Assembly: GCA_002708905.1 (NCBI GenBank)
Contig: PAPM01000007.1
Span: 79,996 to 143,995 of the forward strand
DNA from: Pseudomonadales bacterium
GTDB taxonomy: Bacteria; Pseudomonadota; Gammaproteobacteria; Pseudomonadales; Ketobacteraceae
DNA length: 64,000 nucleotides
Reading direction: 5' to 3'
Every line of letters starts with the position of its first letter. The stretch's first letter is position 1. The position numbers and the translations under genes are program-made. The notes under the pieces are model-generated. The model saw only the letters and a list, made by a program, of their open reading frames with translations. It had not been told where the DNA came from and made no database searches. Shown piece by piece: positions 7,836 to 17,338 of the stretch.

Positions 7836-8999
7836 CTATAGCCCCAACACCATTTTCGCGATGATATTTTTCTGTACTTCATTGGACCCGCCGTAAATGG
7901 TGGATGCCCTTCCGTACAGGTATTTGGTGGAAACCGGTGAGGCATAGTCGTTACCGATACCCGGCGTCAGGGCATGAGCATAATAACCACAGGCCTCTAC
8001 TGCCAGTTCAGAAACAGCCTGCTGAATCTCGGTACCGCGGATTTTCAGGATGGAGGATTCCGGCCCCGGCGCACCGCCTACGGCAGCATTAGCAATGGCA
8101 CGCAGCTCAGTGTATTCCAAAGCCATCAGATCCACTTCGATTTGCGCCAGCTTGGCACAGAACATTTCGTCCTCGATCAGAGGCTTGCCACCAGACATTT
8201 CCCTGGCCGCAATCTCTTTAATCTGCTCGATGGCTTTTTTCGACTGGGGCACACCGGCAATGGCAGTACGCTCGTGGGTGAGCAGAACCTTGGCGTAGGT
8301 CCAGCCCTTATTTTCCTCGCCGATGCGATTGGCCACGGGTACCCGTACGTTATCGAAAAACACTTCGTTGAGGGAGTGCTTGTTATCGATGGAATCGATT
8401 TTGCGCACTTCAATGCCTGGGGTCTTCATGTCGATCAGCAGGAATGAAATACCCTCCTGCTTCTTGGCATTCGAGTCAGTACGCACCAGACAGAAAATCC
8501 AGTCCGCGTGCTGGGCATAGGTGGTCCAGATCTTCTGGCCATTGACGATGTAGTCGTCACCATCCCGCTCGGCTTTGGTCTGCAGTCCGGCCAGGTCGGA
8601 ACCGGCACCCGGTTCGGAATAACCCTGACACCACCAGACGTTACTCTGCAGAATGTCCGGCAAAAAGCGCGCTTTCTGTTCTTCTGTGCCGAAAGTATAA
8701 ATAACGGGTGCCACCATTTTCAGTCCGAAAGGCACGACCGCAGGCGCACCAGCTTCAGCGCACTCATTCTCAAAGATGAATTTCTGCGTAATGCTCCAAC
8801 CCGTGCCACCGTATTCTTTGGGCCAGTTAGGCGCAATCCAGCCCTTCTCATACAGAATTTTCTGCCATTCCACGATGGTGTCTTTGTCGATGTAGCCACC
8901 GACCACTGACTTGGTGAACTTATCGGACAATTTCTCTTTCAGAAAAGCGCGCACTTCATCACGAAATGCGACATCATTGGGCGTCAGTTGAATGTCCAT
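7836..8999 (-). CDS. Acyl-CoA dehydrogenase (PimC-like large subunit)
   Basis: First gene of a two-gene acyl-CoA dehydrogenase operon, 387 residues. It has the N-terminal helical domain, the flavin-contacting middle domain (WWCQGYSEPGAGSDLAGLQT, then GQKIWTTYAQHADW) and a C-terminal domain ending YGGSNEVQKNIIAKMVLGL, the expected end of the FadE/PimC group. The pair with the shorter downstream dehydrogenase resembles PimC/PimD, described in dicarboxylic acid degradation, but many unrelated pathways use such pairs. Substrate is therefore unassigned. Confidence 0.92.
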   Translation of the reverse strand: MDIQLTPNDVAFRDEVRAFLKEKLSDKFTKSVVGGYIDKDTIVEWQKILYEKGWIAPNWPKEYGGTGWSITQKFIFENECAEAGAPAVVPFGLKMVAPVIYTFGTEEQKARFLPDILQSNVWWCQGYSEPGAGSDLAGLQTKAERDGDDYIVNGQKIWTTYAQHADWIFCLVRTDSNAKKQEGISFLLIDMKTPGIEVRKIDSIDNKHSLNEVFFDNVRVPVANRIGEENKGWTYAKVLLTHERTAIAGVPQSKKAIEQIKEIAAREMSGGKPLIEDEMFCAKLAQIEVDLMALEYTELRAIANAAVGGAPGPESSILKIRGTEIQQAVSELAVEACGYYAHALTPGIGNDYASPVSTKYLYGRASTIYGGSNEVQKNIIAKMVLGL

Positions 9000-9220
9000 T
9001 CCTATCCTCTGCTTATTTATAATGAACCTGCCATAACAGACCTTTATAGCGGGTTATCAGTGTAGGCGACACCCCGTAGAGCGTCACTGACCAAAATTGC
9101 CAGAATTTTGTCCTACACAATCCTTCTCAAGACCGGCAATCCTTATCAAAACAGCGGCTTAGGCTGATTAGGGTAGATAAACACCGGGCAAGCCGTTAAA
9201 ATCCCGCATGTTCCGTATGG

Positions 9221-9297
9221 CCGCCCTTAGCTCAGCTGGATAGAGCGTCCCCCTCCTAAGGGGAAGGTCTCAGGTTCAAATCCTGAAGGGCGGGCCA
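9221..9297 (+). tRNA. tRNA-Arg (anticodon CCT)
   Basis: Complete 77-nt cloverleaf including an encoded CCA end (9295-9297). The acceptor CCGCCCT pairs with AGGGCGG. The anticodon stem TCCCC/GGGGA encloses CTCCTAA with anticodon CCT at 9255-9257 (reads AGG), and the T arm is TCAGG-TTCAAAT-CCTGA. It lies 35 bp before modB. The 220 bp upstream of it hold no gene that I can support. Confidence 0.97.
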
Positions 9298-9332
9298 CAT
9301 TTCCCTCTTGGGCCCTGAACAGTAGAGATGCG

Positions 9333-10016
9333 ATGGACTTTTCGGTAGTAGATAGCCCGGCCATCTGGATTACCTTTAAGCTGGCCCTGTTTACCACAGT
9401 AATCTTACTCATCCTGGCGACTCCGTTGGCCTGGTGGCTTGCGACGACCCACAGCCGTGCCAAAGGCGCCATTTCCGCCCTGGTAGCCATGCCGCTGGTA
9501 TTGCCGCCCAGCGTGCTGGGATTTTATCTGCTGGTGATGATGGGGCCGGAGGGTTTTGTGGGTCAGCTAACCCAGAATCTGGGACTGGGACTGTTGCCCT
9601 TCACCTTCTCGGGCCTGGTGGTGGCATCGGTCATCTACTCACTTCCCTTTTCCGTGCAACCCATCCAAGCTGCTTTTGAGCAATTGGGTAACCGCCCGAT
9701 GGAAGTAGCCTCCACCTTGCGTGCATCACCGATGGATCGCTTTTTTACCATAGCCTTACCCATGGCCCGGCCGGGATTGCTCACCGCTATGGTGCTAACC
9801 TTTGCTCACACTGTTGGCGAGTTTGGCGTGGTGTTGATGTTAGGGGGCAATATCGAGGGAGAAACCCGGGTGCTGTCCGTTGCCATTTACGATCACGTGG
9901 AAGCCCTGGAATACAACAAAGCCCACATTTTATCAGCCGGGTTGATCGCTTTTTCATTCACCGTGCTGCTGTTATTACAGCGCCTTAACCACAAGCGTAA
10001 ATGGCAGCACATATGA
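9333..10016 (+). CDS. modB: Molybdate ABC transporter permease ModB
   Basis: Inner-membrane permease of the molybdate importer. The 227-residue protein is strongly hydrophobic with about five membrane helices. It shows the ModB loop that contacts the ATPase ([20 protein letters not shown]) and the conserved [15 protein letters not shown] stretch. The start lies 35 bp after tRNA-Arg. modC overlaps its stop by 4 bp (ATGA at 10013-10016). The usual upstream partner modA, the periplasmic binding protein, is not adjacent. Confidence 0.95.
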   Translation: MDFSVVDSPAIWITFKLALFTTVILLILATPLAWWLATTHSRAKGAISALVAMPLVLPPSVLGFYLLVMMGPEGFVGQLTQNLGLGLLPFTFSGLVVASVIYSLPFSVQPIQAAFEQLGNRPMEVASTLRASPMDRFFTIALPMARPGLLTAMVLTFAHTVGEFGVVLMLGGNIEGETRVLSVAIYDHVEALEYNKAHILSAGLIAFSFTVLLLLQRLNHKRKWQHI

Positions 10017-11098
10017 GCAGCATCGAATTTGATTTTCATCTAAGGCGGGAAGATTTCAGTCTTGAGGTAAGAGGCGAATTGCCCAATCAGGGGATTACTG
10101 CGCTGTTTGGAACATCCGGTTCCGGCAAAACCACTTTTTTGCGCTGCATCGCCGGCCTGGAACGGGCTGAGGGCAGCAAGCTGATCGTAAATGGCCAGAC
10201 CTGGCAGAGTGGCTCCAATTTCATGGCCACTCATCAGCGCCCCATCGGCTATGTGTTTCAGGAAGCCAGTCTGTTTGCTCACTTAAAGATTAGACAGAAC
10301 CTGGAATACGGCTGGAAACGCATTCCTGCGGCGCAGCGTAAAGTGGATTTCGACGAGGTCATTCCACTGCTGGGTCTGGAAAATTTCCTCAAGCGTTATC
10401 CTCATCAACTGTCCGGTGGTCAGCGGCAACGGGTGGCCATCGCCCGGGCGCTGCTGACAAGCCCGGAACTACTGCTGATGGATGAACCGCTTTCGGCCCT
10501 GGACCTGGAGAGCAAACAGGATATATTGCCCTATCTCGAACGCTTACATGATGAATCCAGTTTACCGATTCTGTATGTCAGCCACTCCCCGGATGAAGTG
10601 GTACGCCTGGCCGACCACCTGGTACTGATGGAAAACGGGAGCATCCAGGCCCAGGGTGAGATAAACAGCTTACTGACCCGCTCCGATTTATCATTATCCA
10701 AACTGGATGAAGCCAGTGCCGTGTTGAAGTGTCGCGTCGCGTCACATGATCCGCAGTACCACGTCACCTATGTTGCCATTGATGATTGCGGGCTGAATCA
10801 AAAATTGCTGGTGCCTTTTAAGGATTTTCCCATGCAACACCCGGTGCGGGTTCGCATCCTGGCCCGTGACGTCAGTCTGGCCATGCAAATGCAGGAACAA
10901 ACCAGCATCAGCAATATTCTTCCCGCTCGAGTGGTGGAAGTATTTCCCAGCAACAGTCCCTTTCAGGTGATTGTAAAACTGGATATTGGCGGCCAGTTCA
11001 TCCTCTCAAAAATCACCAAGCGTTCTGAAGCCCTGCTGAAAATTGAAAAAGACAAACTGGTGTATGCCCAGGTCAAATCAGTCGCCCTGATGCGTTAG
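10013..11098 (+). CDS. modC: Molybdate ABC transporter ATP-binding protein ModC
   Basis: ATPase that powers molybdate uptake through ModB. From the ATG at 10013 (361 residues; an in-frame ATG at 10001 is less likely because 10013 overlaps the modB stop as ATGA) it shows Walker A ([10 protein letters not shown]), Q-loop, signature [15 protein letters not shown], Walker B ([12 protein letters not shown]) and the switch histidine (YVSHSPDE). A C-terminal MOP/TOBE domain (about 290-358, [17 protein letters not shown]) is the molybdate-sensing module typical of ModC. It converges with the rhomboid gene, 6 bp apart. Confidence 0.95.
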   Translation: MSSIEFDFHLRREDFSLEVRGELPNQGITALFGTSGSGKTTFLRCIAGLERAEGSKLIVNGQTWQSGSNFMATHQRPIGYVFQEASLFAHLKIRQNLEYGWKRIPAAQRKVDFDEVIPLLGLENFLKRYPHQLSGGQRQRVAIARALLTSPELLLMDEPLSALDLESKQDILPYLERLHDESSLPILYVSHSPDEVVRLADHLVLMENGSIQAQGEINSLLTRSDLSLSKLDEASAVLKCRVASHDPQYHVTYVAIDDCGLNQKLLVPFKDFPMQHPVRVRILARDVSLAMQMQEQTSISNILPARVVEVFPSNSPFQVIVKLDIGGQFILSKITKRSEALLKIEKDKLVYAQVKSVALMR

Positions 11099-11104
11099 AG
11101 GATT

Positions 11105-11959
11105 TTATCCCGCACCGGACCGATCCAGGCGGGCAAACAATCCCCCCAAAAAACATCCTGTCAGCAAACCACTCAAATGGGCCTGATTGGCCATGGGCAT
11201 AATATTGGTAAAGCCCAAAGCCAGAGCGATCAGCATGAAGACCATCAATCCCTTGGGCAATCGAAACGGCGGCGCCGGACTGAAGCGTTCATAGAACCAC
11301 AGATAGCCCAGCACGCCGTACACCACTCCAGACAACCCACCAAAGCCGTTACCCGTCCACATAAACTGGACCAGATTGGATACCACCGCGCAGAGAAAGA
11401 ACAGAGCAAACAAACGCCGTGAAGACTGGGTACGTTCCACCATGCCGCCGAATACCCACCAGGCGCTCATGTTGAACAGAAAATGAAAAATGCCGAAGTG
11501 GATAAAGGCAGGTGTAATCCAGCGCCATAAGTCACCACTATCGAGTAATGCCTCAAAACTGTTGAAAAACATAAATGGTGATCGGGCGACCGCGTCCATA
11601 CCCTGAGAGGTGAGGATATAGACCACCAGGCAAATCACAATCACCGTCTTGGACACCACGCCACTGAGTTTCATGATGCGGGCAAAGGTCATCCCCCGGT
11701 ACACACCGGAAAGTTTTTCCGCCTGCTGGGCATTGTCCTCCGCCACCAGCCAGGATGCCTGTCGATAGCGCTCGTGGTTAGGTTCATTCAGAAATCGTTG
11801 CAACTCTTCCAGCGCTGTGGGCAACTCTTCATCCTGCTCAATGAAAATATTGGCGCCATCATCGCGGATCTGAATTGAAGCGGACAACCCCAGACTTTTG
11901 AGGTAATCCACAAAAGCCTGGGCATAACGGGGATGCCGAATAAAGGTAAGATGTTGCAT
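11105..11959 (-). CDS. Rhomboid intramembrane serine protease (GlpG-like)
   Basis: Membrane protease cutting transmembrane substrates. The 284-residue protein has a soluble N-terminal domain (about 1-85), then about six membrane helices. The catalytic pair is visible: S210 in the GLSGVVYG motif and H261 in NQAHLSG. The oxyanion-side HFLFNM and WWVFGG motifs are also present. The layout matches GlpG of E. coli (S201/H254). Its ATG overlaps the stop of the peroxiredoxin gene by one base (TGATG), so the two are translationally coupled, perhaps a stress-related pair. Confidence 0.92.
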   Translation of the reverse strand: MQHLTFIRHPRYAQAFVDYLKSLGLSASIQIRDDGANIFIEQDEELPTALEELQRFLNEPNHERYRQASWLVAEDNAQQAEKLSGVYRGMTFARIMKLSGVVSKTVIVICLVVYILTSQGMDAVARSPFMFFNSFEALLDSGDLWRWITPAFIHFGIFHFLFNMSAWWVFGGMVERTQSSRRLFALFFLCAVVSNLVQFMWTGNGFGGLSGVVYGVLGYLWFYERFSPAPPFRLPKGLMVFMLIALALGFTNIMPMANQAHLSGLLTGCFLGGLFARLDRSGAG

Positions 11960-12429
11960 CAGAGGGATTTCAGAATTTCGATCACATCATCATGGTGGGT
12001 TTTGGTTTTCACTTTGTCCATTACGTGCTTGAGACGACCGTCTTTGCCGATGATGAACGTGGTGCGCAAAATTCCCATAAACTCACGGCCCATGAATTTT
12101 TTCAAGCCCCACACGCCATACTTCTCAGCAACGGTTTTATCTTCATCAGACAACAGGTCAAAATTCAGTTCTTTCTTTTCAATAAAACTCTGCAGCTTTT
12201 TCACCGGGTCCGGACTCACCCCCAACACCACCGCATCCAGTTTCTCAAATGCTTTCTTCGCATCGCGGATACCGCAGGCTTGTGTAATACAGCCCGGCGT
12301 CAACGCCTTGGGATAAAAATAAAGCACTACCGTCTTCTTGCCTTTGAAATCTTTCAGGCTGACTTTCTCTCCATCCTGGTTAACCAGTGAAAAAGCCGGT
12401 GCCATATTTCCCACCTTTGGGAATGCCAT
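11959..12429 (-). CDS. bcp: Thioredoxin-dependent peroxiredoxin (Bcp family)
   Basis: Reduces hydrogen peroxide and organic hydroperoxides with electrons from thioredoxin. The 156-residue protein has the peroxiredoxin fold, with peroxidatic C47 in YPKALTPGCITQAC and a second cysteine at C52, the Bcp/PrxQ resolving position. The family motif usually reads TPGCTTE; here it is TPGCITQ. It is the first gene of a pair with the rhomboid protease. Confidence 0.93.
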   Translation of the reverse strand: MAFPKVGNMAPAFSLVNQDGEKVSLKDFKGKKTVVLYFYPKALTPGCITQACGIRDAKKAFEKLDAVVLGVSPDPVKKLQSFIEKKELNFDLLSDEDKTVAEKYGVWGLKKFMGREFMGILRTTFIIGKDGRLKHVMDKVKTKTHHDDVIEILKSL

Positions 12430-12463
12430 AGTTTATCTCCTACTTCTCAATAGTTAGAAATCA

Positions 12464-12491
12464 TTGAACACAGGTCGAAATCAAGAATAAT
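12464..12491 (+). promoter_or_regulatory. Possible sigma-70 promoter for hemH
   Basis: TTGAAC at 12464-12469 and AATAAT at 12486-12491 are separated by 16 bp and lie about 40 bp before the hemH start codon. This is a visual match only; the divergent bcp gene starts just upstream. Confidence 0.3.
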
Positions 12492-12528
12492 TGACATACA
12501 ATACAGTGATCAACCAAGGAGGTCGATC

Positions 12529-13530
12529 TTGTCTGAACAAAACAAAGCGCCATTTGGCGTCATGCTGGTCAACCTGGGTACACCGGAAAACCCCGACGCT
12601 GCCAGTGTCCGCAAATACCTGGCAGAGTTTTTATCGGATCCCCGGGTAATCCGGGTACCCCGATTACTCTGGTGGCTGATCCTGCATGGCATTATCCTGC
12701 GGGTACGCCCGGCCAAAGTGGCTCGATTGTATCAGACCATCTGGACCGACGAGGGTTCACCGCTCATGCACATCAGCCGACGCCAGGAGGCGGCCCTGCA
12801 GGCGAAGCTCAGAGAGATCACAGGCACCGACATTCCAGTGGAACTGGCCATGAGTTACGGAGAGCCCAGCCTGGCCACGGCCGGACGCAAACTGGCAAAC
12901 CGGGGCGCCCAACGCATCATGGTATTACCCCTGTATCCACAATATTCCTCTTCCACCACCGCTGCGGTATTCGACGGGTTGGCCAGAGCACTGAAGCCCT
13001 GTCCGGACATTCCCGAAATCCTGTTCATTCGCGACTACTGGCAACGGCAAGACTACCTGCAGGCTTTGGCGAACAGCGTACAACGTTTCTGGGATGAGCA
13101 CGGCAAACCGGACCGATTGTTGATGTCGTTCCATGGCATCCCCCAACGCTATGAGGACACCGGTGATCCTTACCCCGGCCTCTGCCGCCAGACGGCGATG
13201 GGTGTTGCCCGCCTATTGGGGTTACAGGACGGTGAATGGTCGGAAAGCTTCCAGTCCCGGTTTGGCAGGGAAGAATGGGTCAAGCCCTATACCGATGTCC
13301 TACTGGAAGAATGGGGCAAGGATGACAGTATCAATCGGGTGGATGTACTGTGTCCCGCCTTTGCAGCGGACTGCCTGGAAACCCTGGAAGAGATCGAAGA
13401 GCAGAACAAAGTGGTGTTCCTGGAAGCCGGCGGCAAGCAATATCACTACATTCCCTGCCTTAATGATCACCCGGAACACATCCAAATGTTCGCCAATCTG
13501 GTATTGGAGCGCGCAAAAGCCTGGCCCTAG
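12529..13530 (+). CDS. hemH: Ferrochelatase HemH
   Basis: Inserts ferrous iron into protoporphyrin IX, the last step of heme synthesis. The 333-residue protein starts at a TTG (12529), supported by a strong AAGGAGG at 12516-12522, 6 bp away. Family motifs include LVNLGTPENP, the substrate-channel stretch LYPQYSSSTT, LMSFHGIPQRYEDTGDPY with the catalytic histidine, and VLCPAFAADCLETLEEI with the second conserved acidic cluster. It is monocistronic by context, divergent from bcp. Confidence 0.96.
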   Translation: MSEQNKAPFGVMLVNLGTPENPDAASVRKYLAEFLSDPRVIRVPRLLWWLILHGIILRVRPAKVARLYQTIWTDEGSPLMHISRRQEAALQAKLREITGTDIPVELAMSYGEPSLATAGRKLANRGAQRIMVLPLYPQYSSSTTAAVFDGLARALKPCPDIPEILFIRDYWQRQDYLQALANSVQRFWDEHGKPDRLLMSFHGIPQRYEDTGDPYPGLCRQTAMGVARLLGLQDGEWSESFQSRFGREEWVKPYTDVLLEEWGKDDSINRVDVLCPAFAADCLETLEEIEEQNKVVFLEAGGKQYHYIPCLNDHPEHIQMFANLVLERAKAWP

Positions 13531-13616
13531 CGGTGTTTGACCGTGACAACCGGCAATTTCTGGCTACGCTTATTAATATAAATTAATCCCTTATATCAAT
13601 CTTTTAGCGTCGCCCG

Positions 13617-15383
13617 ATGGAACTGGAAGGATTCTCGCAACTGGAAAAAATTGCCGAGGGCGGTATGGCCGTTCTCTACCGGGGGATTCAATCGTCCCTG
13701 GGCCGTCCTGTTGCCATCAAAGTCATGAAAGGCGCCCTGCAAGGCACCCCCGAAGCCCATGAAATGTTTGAGTGGGAATCCCGGATTGTGGCCCGGCTGG
13801 ATCACCCCAATATCATCCGCGTCATCGATCGGGGCCTGACCTCGGACGAAATGCCCTACTTCGTGATGGATTACGTGGAAGGGCTGACTCTGAAAGATGC
13901 CCTGAAGAATAAAAAGCTTTCCGACCGGCGCAAACTTCGAATCATTATGCAGGTGGCGAAAGCCCTGGGTTACGCCCACAAGAACAATGTCATCCATCGG
14001 GATATCAAACCCGGCAACATCCTGCTGGACCGGGAAGGCAATGCCAGAGTGGTGGATTTTGGTATCGCCCGGCTTTCGGAAGACACCGAGGTCTCCTCTG
14101 TCAAAGAGGAAGGTATGACGGTGGGCACCCCCGCCTACATGGCACCGGAGCAGAAACGGGGCGCCAGCTTCACCAGCTCGGCCAGTGACATCTATTCCCT
14201 GGGCATCATCATGTACCTGATGCTGGCGAACAAGTTGCCGAAACACGGCTATCCACCACCCTCGCATTTCAATCCCAAAATTCCATCGTCCCTGGACAAG
14301 ATCACCATGGCCTGCCTGGCCGACGATCCCGATCGCCGTCCCAGTGCCGATAAATTGGTTGCCCTGCTGCTGAAGGCCTTGAAAGGGGCGCACCTGAATA
14401 AAGAACAAAAGGTGGAAGCCCAGGAGACCTTCAATGATCCGAAGGAAAAGTTCCGACTGCTGGACGTAATTCGGGAAACCCGCTTCGGCAGCGTTTGCCT
14501 CTACGAAAACCGGCAGGACCACTCGTTAATGGTGCTGAAAAAACGCATCGGCAATTTCAACGGCTACAACGAATGTGAAATTCTCTCCCGGATCAAACAC
14601 CGCAACATCATCAATGTGCGTGGTGTCAGTCGCAATGAACGGCTCTTTATCACCATCCTGGAATATCTCTCCGGGGGCAGTTTACAGAGCAGAATGGCCA
14701 AACCCATGTCAGTCGATGAGTTTATGGTGGTGGCGGATCAGATTTGTGACGCGATGGCGTTTGCCCACAGCAATCGTATCGTCCACGGCAATTTACGCCC
14801 CCAGAACATTCTGTTTGATGACACCAATACCGTGAAGATCATGGACTTTGGTTTCGAGCCCCACTATGAAGAAACCTTAGAGGAAAACTGGTACAAGCCT
14901 CCCGGTGAAAGCCCCTCGCCCCAAACCGACGTGTTCGCTGCCGGGGTCATCTTCTACCAGTTGCTGACCGGTGCCCTGCCGGACTGGAAACGGGGGTTAC
15001 TGCAGCCTTGTGAAGCCTTTTCCGAAATCCCGCAAAACCTGCGCACCCTCATCAAAGGTATGCTCTGCCTGGAAACCAACGTCAGGGTTCAATCATTTGA
15101 AGAAGTGAAGCACGCTCTCCATCTGGCCGATGCACCTGGCCCGATCAAAGACAAAACCAAGCTGAAGACCAAACCACAGAAGAACAAACAACGCAGCCCC
15201 ATGAGGACGCTGGTCCTGGCTGTAGCACTGATGTTATTGTTGGGAGTGAACGGTGCGCTCTATTTTTGGATCTATATGCAAAAGTCCGGGGACAATCACG
15301 GAGTGAGCATACTGCAAAACAGCAAGCCGACGGCGGATCAGGAATTCCAATTTCAGAAAGTGGACAAAACAAAACCAAATTAG
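13617..15383 (+). CDS. Membrane Ser/Thr protein kinase with a second, degenerate kinase domain
   Basis: Hanks-type protein kinase of 588 residues. Domain 1 (about 6-255) looks active: glycine loop near 11-22 (IAEGGMAVLYRG), K35 in VAIK, HRDIKPGN with D129, DFG at 147-149, and APE in GTPAYMAPEQ. Domain 2 (about 279-505) keeps K308, HRN-type surroundings and DFG at 410-412. It lacks a proper glycine loop, and HRD has become HGN at 390-392, so the catalytic Asp is gone: a probable pseudokinase. A Lys-rich linker (512-527) leads to one membrane helix (about 530-553) and a short tail, so both kinase domains should be cytoplasmic. No clear ribosome site precedes the ATG. Confidence 0.9.
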   Translation: MELEGFSQLEKIAEGGMAVLYRGIQSSLGRPVAIKVMKGALQGTPEAHEMFEWESRIVARLDHPNIIRVIDRGLTSDEMPYFVMDYVEGLTLKDALKNKKLSDRRKLRIIMQVAKALGYAHKNNVIHRDIKPGNILLDREGNARVVDFGIARLSEDTEVSSVKEEGMTVGTPAYMAPEQKRGASFTSSASDIYSLGIIMYLMLANKLPKHGYPPPSHFNPKIPSSLDKITMACLADDPDRRPSADKLVALLLKALKGAHLNKEQKVEAQETFNDPKEKFRLLDVIRETRFGSVCLYENRQDHSLMVLKKRIGNFNGYNECEILSRIKHRNIINVRGVSRNERLFITILEYLSGGSLQSRMAKPMSVDEFMVVADQICDAMAFAHSNRIVHGNLRPQNILFDDTNTVKIMDFGFEPHYEETLEENWYKPPGESPSPQTDVFAAGVIFYQLLTGALPDWKRGLLQPCEAFSEIPQNLRTLIKGMLCLETNVRVQSFEEVKHALHLADAPGPIKDKTKLKTKPQKNKQRSPMRTLVLAVALMLLLGVNGALYFWIYMQKSGDNHGVSILQNSKPTADQEFQFQKVDKTKPN

Positions 15384-15407
15384 CATTGTTTACTTCGTGC
15401 TCTATTT

Positions 15408-15424
15408 ACACTTTGTAAAAGTGT
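15408..15424. promoter_or_regulatory. Perfect inverted repeat before the small unknown gene
   Basis: ACACTTT-GTA-AAAGTGT: 7-bp perfect arms with a 3-bp centre, 72 bp before the start of the gene at 15497. The symmetry suggests an operator for a dimeric regulator, but no regulator can be named. It could also be a short hairpin ending the kinase transcript, though no T-run follows. Confidence 0.4.
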
Positions 15425-15496
15425 GATAGCTTAAGCGTTTATGTATAGCCGACGCATTCAGGAAGGATTGCGTCCCATCTCCCACTGGAGGGTGCC

Positions 15497-15904
15497 ATGA
15501 TCGATTATGAATTAACCGATCTTCTAATCGAACTTGAGGAAATTCAGCAGGATCGTTTTCTCAACAAGGCTCGCGGCCAACAAGTAGTTGATTTATTGGC
15601 CTTTTACGACATTCCCGAATCTTTGTATGTGTTACGGCAGGAACCCCAAAACGGGCGTGAACCGCATCAGTGCCGTCGAAAAATAGCGCTGTTTGACTTC
15701 GCCCATGTGCCCCCGGAAATCAAATCCCAGCTGATTGAATGCCTGTTCATGATCGGCCACTCCCCGGAGTTCATTGCGGAAGCATTGGGAGAAGACATCC
15801 GTGCCGTAGCGGAATCCCTGCGCTCAGTGGTGGATGAAAACCGCGCCAAGAAAGCGGCGGATTTGCGCAAGAACCCGCAGCGGTTTCGACTGGTTAAATC
15901 CTAG
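15497..15904 (+). CDS. Uncharacterised 135-residue soluble protein
   Basis: I do not recognise the family. Translation is well supported: GGAGGG at 15487-15492 sits 4 bp before the ATG. The protein is acidic at its N-terminus (YELTDLLIELEEIQQD), has a central segment with two cysteines (near 58 and 82), a predicted helical middle (SQLIECLFMIGHSPEFIAEALGE) that could form a helix-turn-helix, and a basic C-terminal tail (NPQRFRLVKS). No signal peptide or membrane segment is visible. It follows the kinase gene by 113 bp and is closed by a terminator. A DNA-binding or adaptor role is possible but unproven. Confidence 0.75.
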   Translation: MIDYELTDLLIELEEIQQDRFLNKARGQQVVDLLAFYDIPESLYVLRQEPQNGREPHQCRRKIALFDFAHVPPEIKSQLIECLFMIGHSPEFIAEALGEDIRAVAESLRSVVDENRAKKAADLRKNPQRFRLVKS

Positions 15905-15940
15905 ATTCACTGCCCTGAAAAGGGCTCATCGTAAGAAACA

Positions 15941-15967
15941 AAAAAAGCCGGCAGACGCCGGCTTTTT
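15941..15967. terminator. Bidirectional terminator between convergent genes
   Basis: AAAAAGCCGGC-AGAC-GCCGGCTTTTT forms an 11-bp stem with A and T tracts on either side. It ends the unknown gene on the plus strand and the oadGAB operon on the minus strand. Confidence 0.92.
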
Positions 15968-16017
15968 GCTTGATGGTGGTTACCGGAATTCATACTACAT
16001 GATTCAGCCGACATAGC

Positions 16018-17322
16018 TCAGCCGACATAGTTCAGTAGAATACCGGCTGCCACCGCAGAACCGATAACACCCGCCACGTTGGGTCCCATGGCATGCATCA
16101 ACAGGAAGTTCTGCGGATTCGCCTCAAGGCCAACCTTGTTGGAAACCCGGGCAGCCATCGGCACCGCAGACACACCGGCTGAACCAATTAACGGATTAAT
16201 CGGCTGCTTGGAGAGCTTGTTAAGCAGCTTCGCCATCAATACACCACAACCGGTACCAATACAGAATGCCGCCATCCCCAAAATCAGGATGCCCAGCGTT
16301 TCTGCCACCAGGAAGGAAGAAGCACTCAACTTTGAACCAACGGCCAAACCCAACCCGATGGTCACTATATTAATCAGTGCATTCTGCGCTGTATCACTGA
16401 GCCGATCCACCACCCCACATTCACGCATCAAATTGCCGAAGCAGAACATACCCAACAGCGGCGCCGCATCCGGCAGCAATAAAGCAACCAGGACCAGAAT
16501 CACAATGGGGAAGATAATTTTTTCCGCTTGGGACACGTTACGCAGCTGTTCCATCTTGATCTTGCGTTCTGCTTCCGTGGTCAGTGCACGCATAATGGGT
16601 GGTTGAATCAACGGCACCAGCGCCATATAGGAATACGCCGCTACTGCGATTGCTCCCAACAAATCCGGAGCCAATTTGCTGGTAACGTATATCGCCGTAG
16701 GACCATCAGCACCGCCGATAATACCTATGGATGCCGCATCCGCCAGTGAGAAGTCGATTCCAATACCCATACTGGTAAGCGCAAGGGCACCAATCAAGGC
16801 AGCAAATATACCGAATTGCGCCGCCGCACCGAGCAACAAAGTGCGGGGATTGGCCAATAGTGGACCAAAATCCGTCATGGCTCCTACCCCCATAAAGATC
16901 AGCAAGGGGAACAATCCGGTGGTCAAGCCGACTGTGTAGATCAAGTACAGGATACCGTCTGAATGCCCACCAGCCTTCACCATATGGCTAACCTGATCGT
17001 GCAACGCGGGCTCTGCGGCGTACCAGGCATTTTTCACTTGAGTGGCAGTAGCATCAGCGGCCAATCCCAAAGCCGACTTCACGCTATCCACCAGTGCAGC
17101 ATCACCGTAGTACAGCGCATGCCCCAGCGCTGATTCCGCCATACCGGCAACTGGAATGTTCGACAGAATGCCACCCACACCGATAGGGACCAGCAACAGG
17201 GGTTCAAAGCCTTTCTTGATGGCCAACCAAAGCAACAACAGGCCCACCAGAATCATCACCCCCTGACCAATTTCCAGGTGGTAAATGCCGGTGCTGTGCC
17301 ACAGCTTTATCAGATTATCCAT
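16018..17322 (-). CDS. oadB: Sodium-pumping oxaloacetate decarboxylase, beta subunit
   Basis: Membrane subunit that decarboxylates carboxybiotin and exports Na+. The 434-residue protein starts at the ATG at 17322 ([20 protein letters not shown]), 16 bp after the oadA stop. It is almost entirely hydrophobic helices, with the conserved [10 protein letters not shown] region whose aspartate binds sodium, and a second conserved [16 protein letters not shown] and [19 protein letters not shown] near the end. Last gene of oadGAB. A sodium-cycle enzyme fits a marine or brackish habitat. Confidence 0.96.
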   Translation of the reverse strand: MDNLIKLWHSTGIYHLEIGQGVMILVGLLLLWLAIKKGFEPLLLVPIGVGGILSNIPVAGMAESALGHALYYGDAALVDSVKSALGLAADATATQVKNAWYAAEPALHDQVSHMVKAGGHSDGILYLIYTVGLTTGLFPLLIFMGVGAMTDFGPLLANPRTLLLGAAAQFGIFAALIGALALTSMGIGIDFSLADAASIGIIGGADGPTAIYVTSKLAPDLLGAIAVAAYSYMALVPLIQPPIMRALTTEAERKIKMEQLRNVSQAEKIIFPIVILVLVALLLPDAAPLLGMFCFGNLMRECGVVDRLSDTAQNALINIVTIGLGLAVGSKLSASSFLVAETLGILILGMAAFCIGTGCGVLMAKLLNKLSKQPINPLIGSAGVSAVPMAARVSNKVGLEANPQNFLLMHAMGPNVAGVIGSAVAAGILLNYVG

Positions 17323-17338
17323 GGTTGCAATGCCTCGT

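Noticed and set aside
9061..9118. Distant short repeats TGTAGG and CCTACA in the gap before tRNA-Arg
   Set aside because: Similar to a GacA half-site but about 45 bp apart; too weak to call a regulatory element.
13596..14522. A 308-codon frame opposite the kinase gene
   Set aside because: The antisense strand of a high-GC third-position gene often stays open; the plus-strand kinase motifs are unambiguous.
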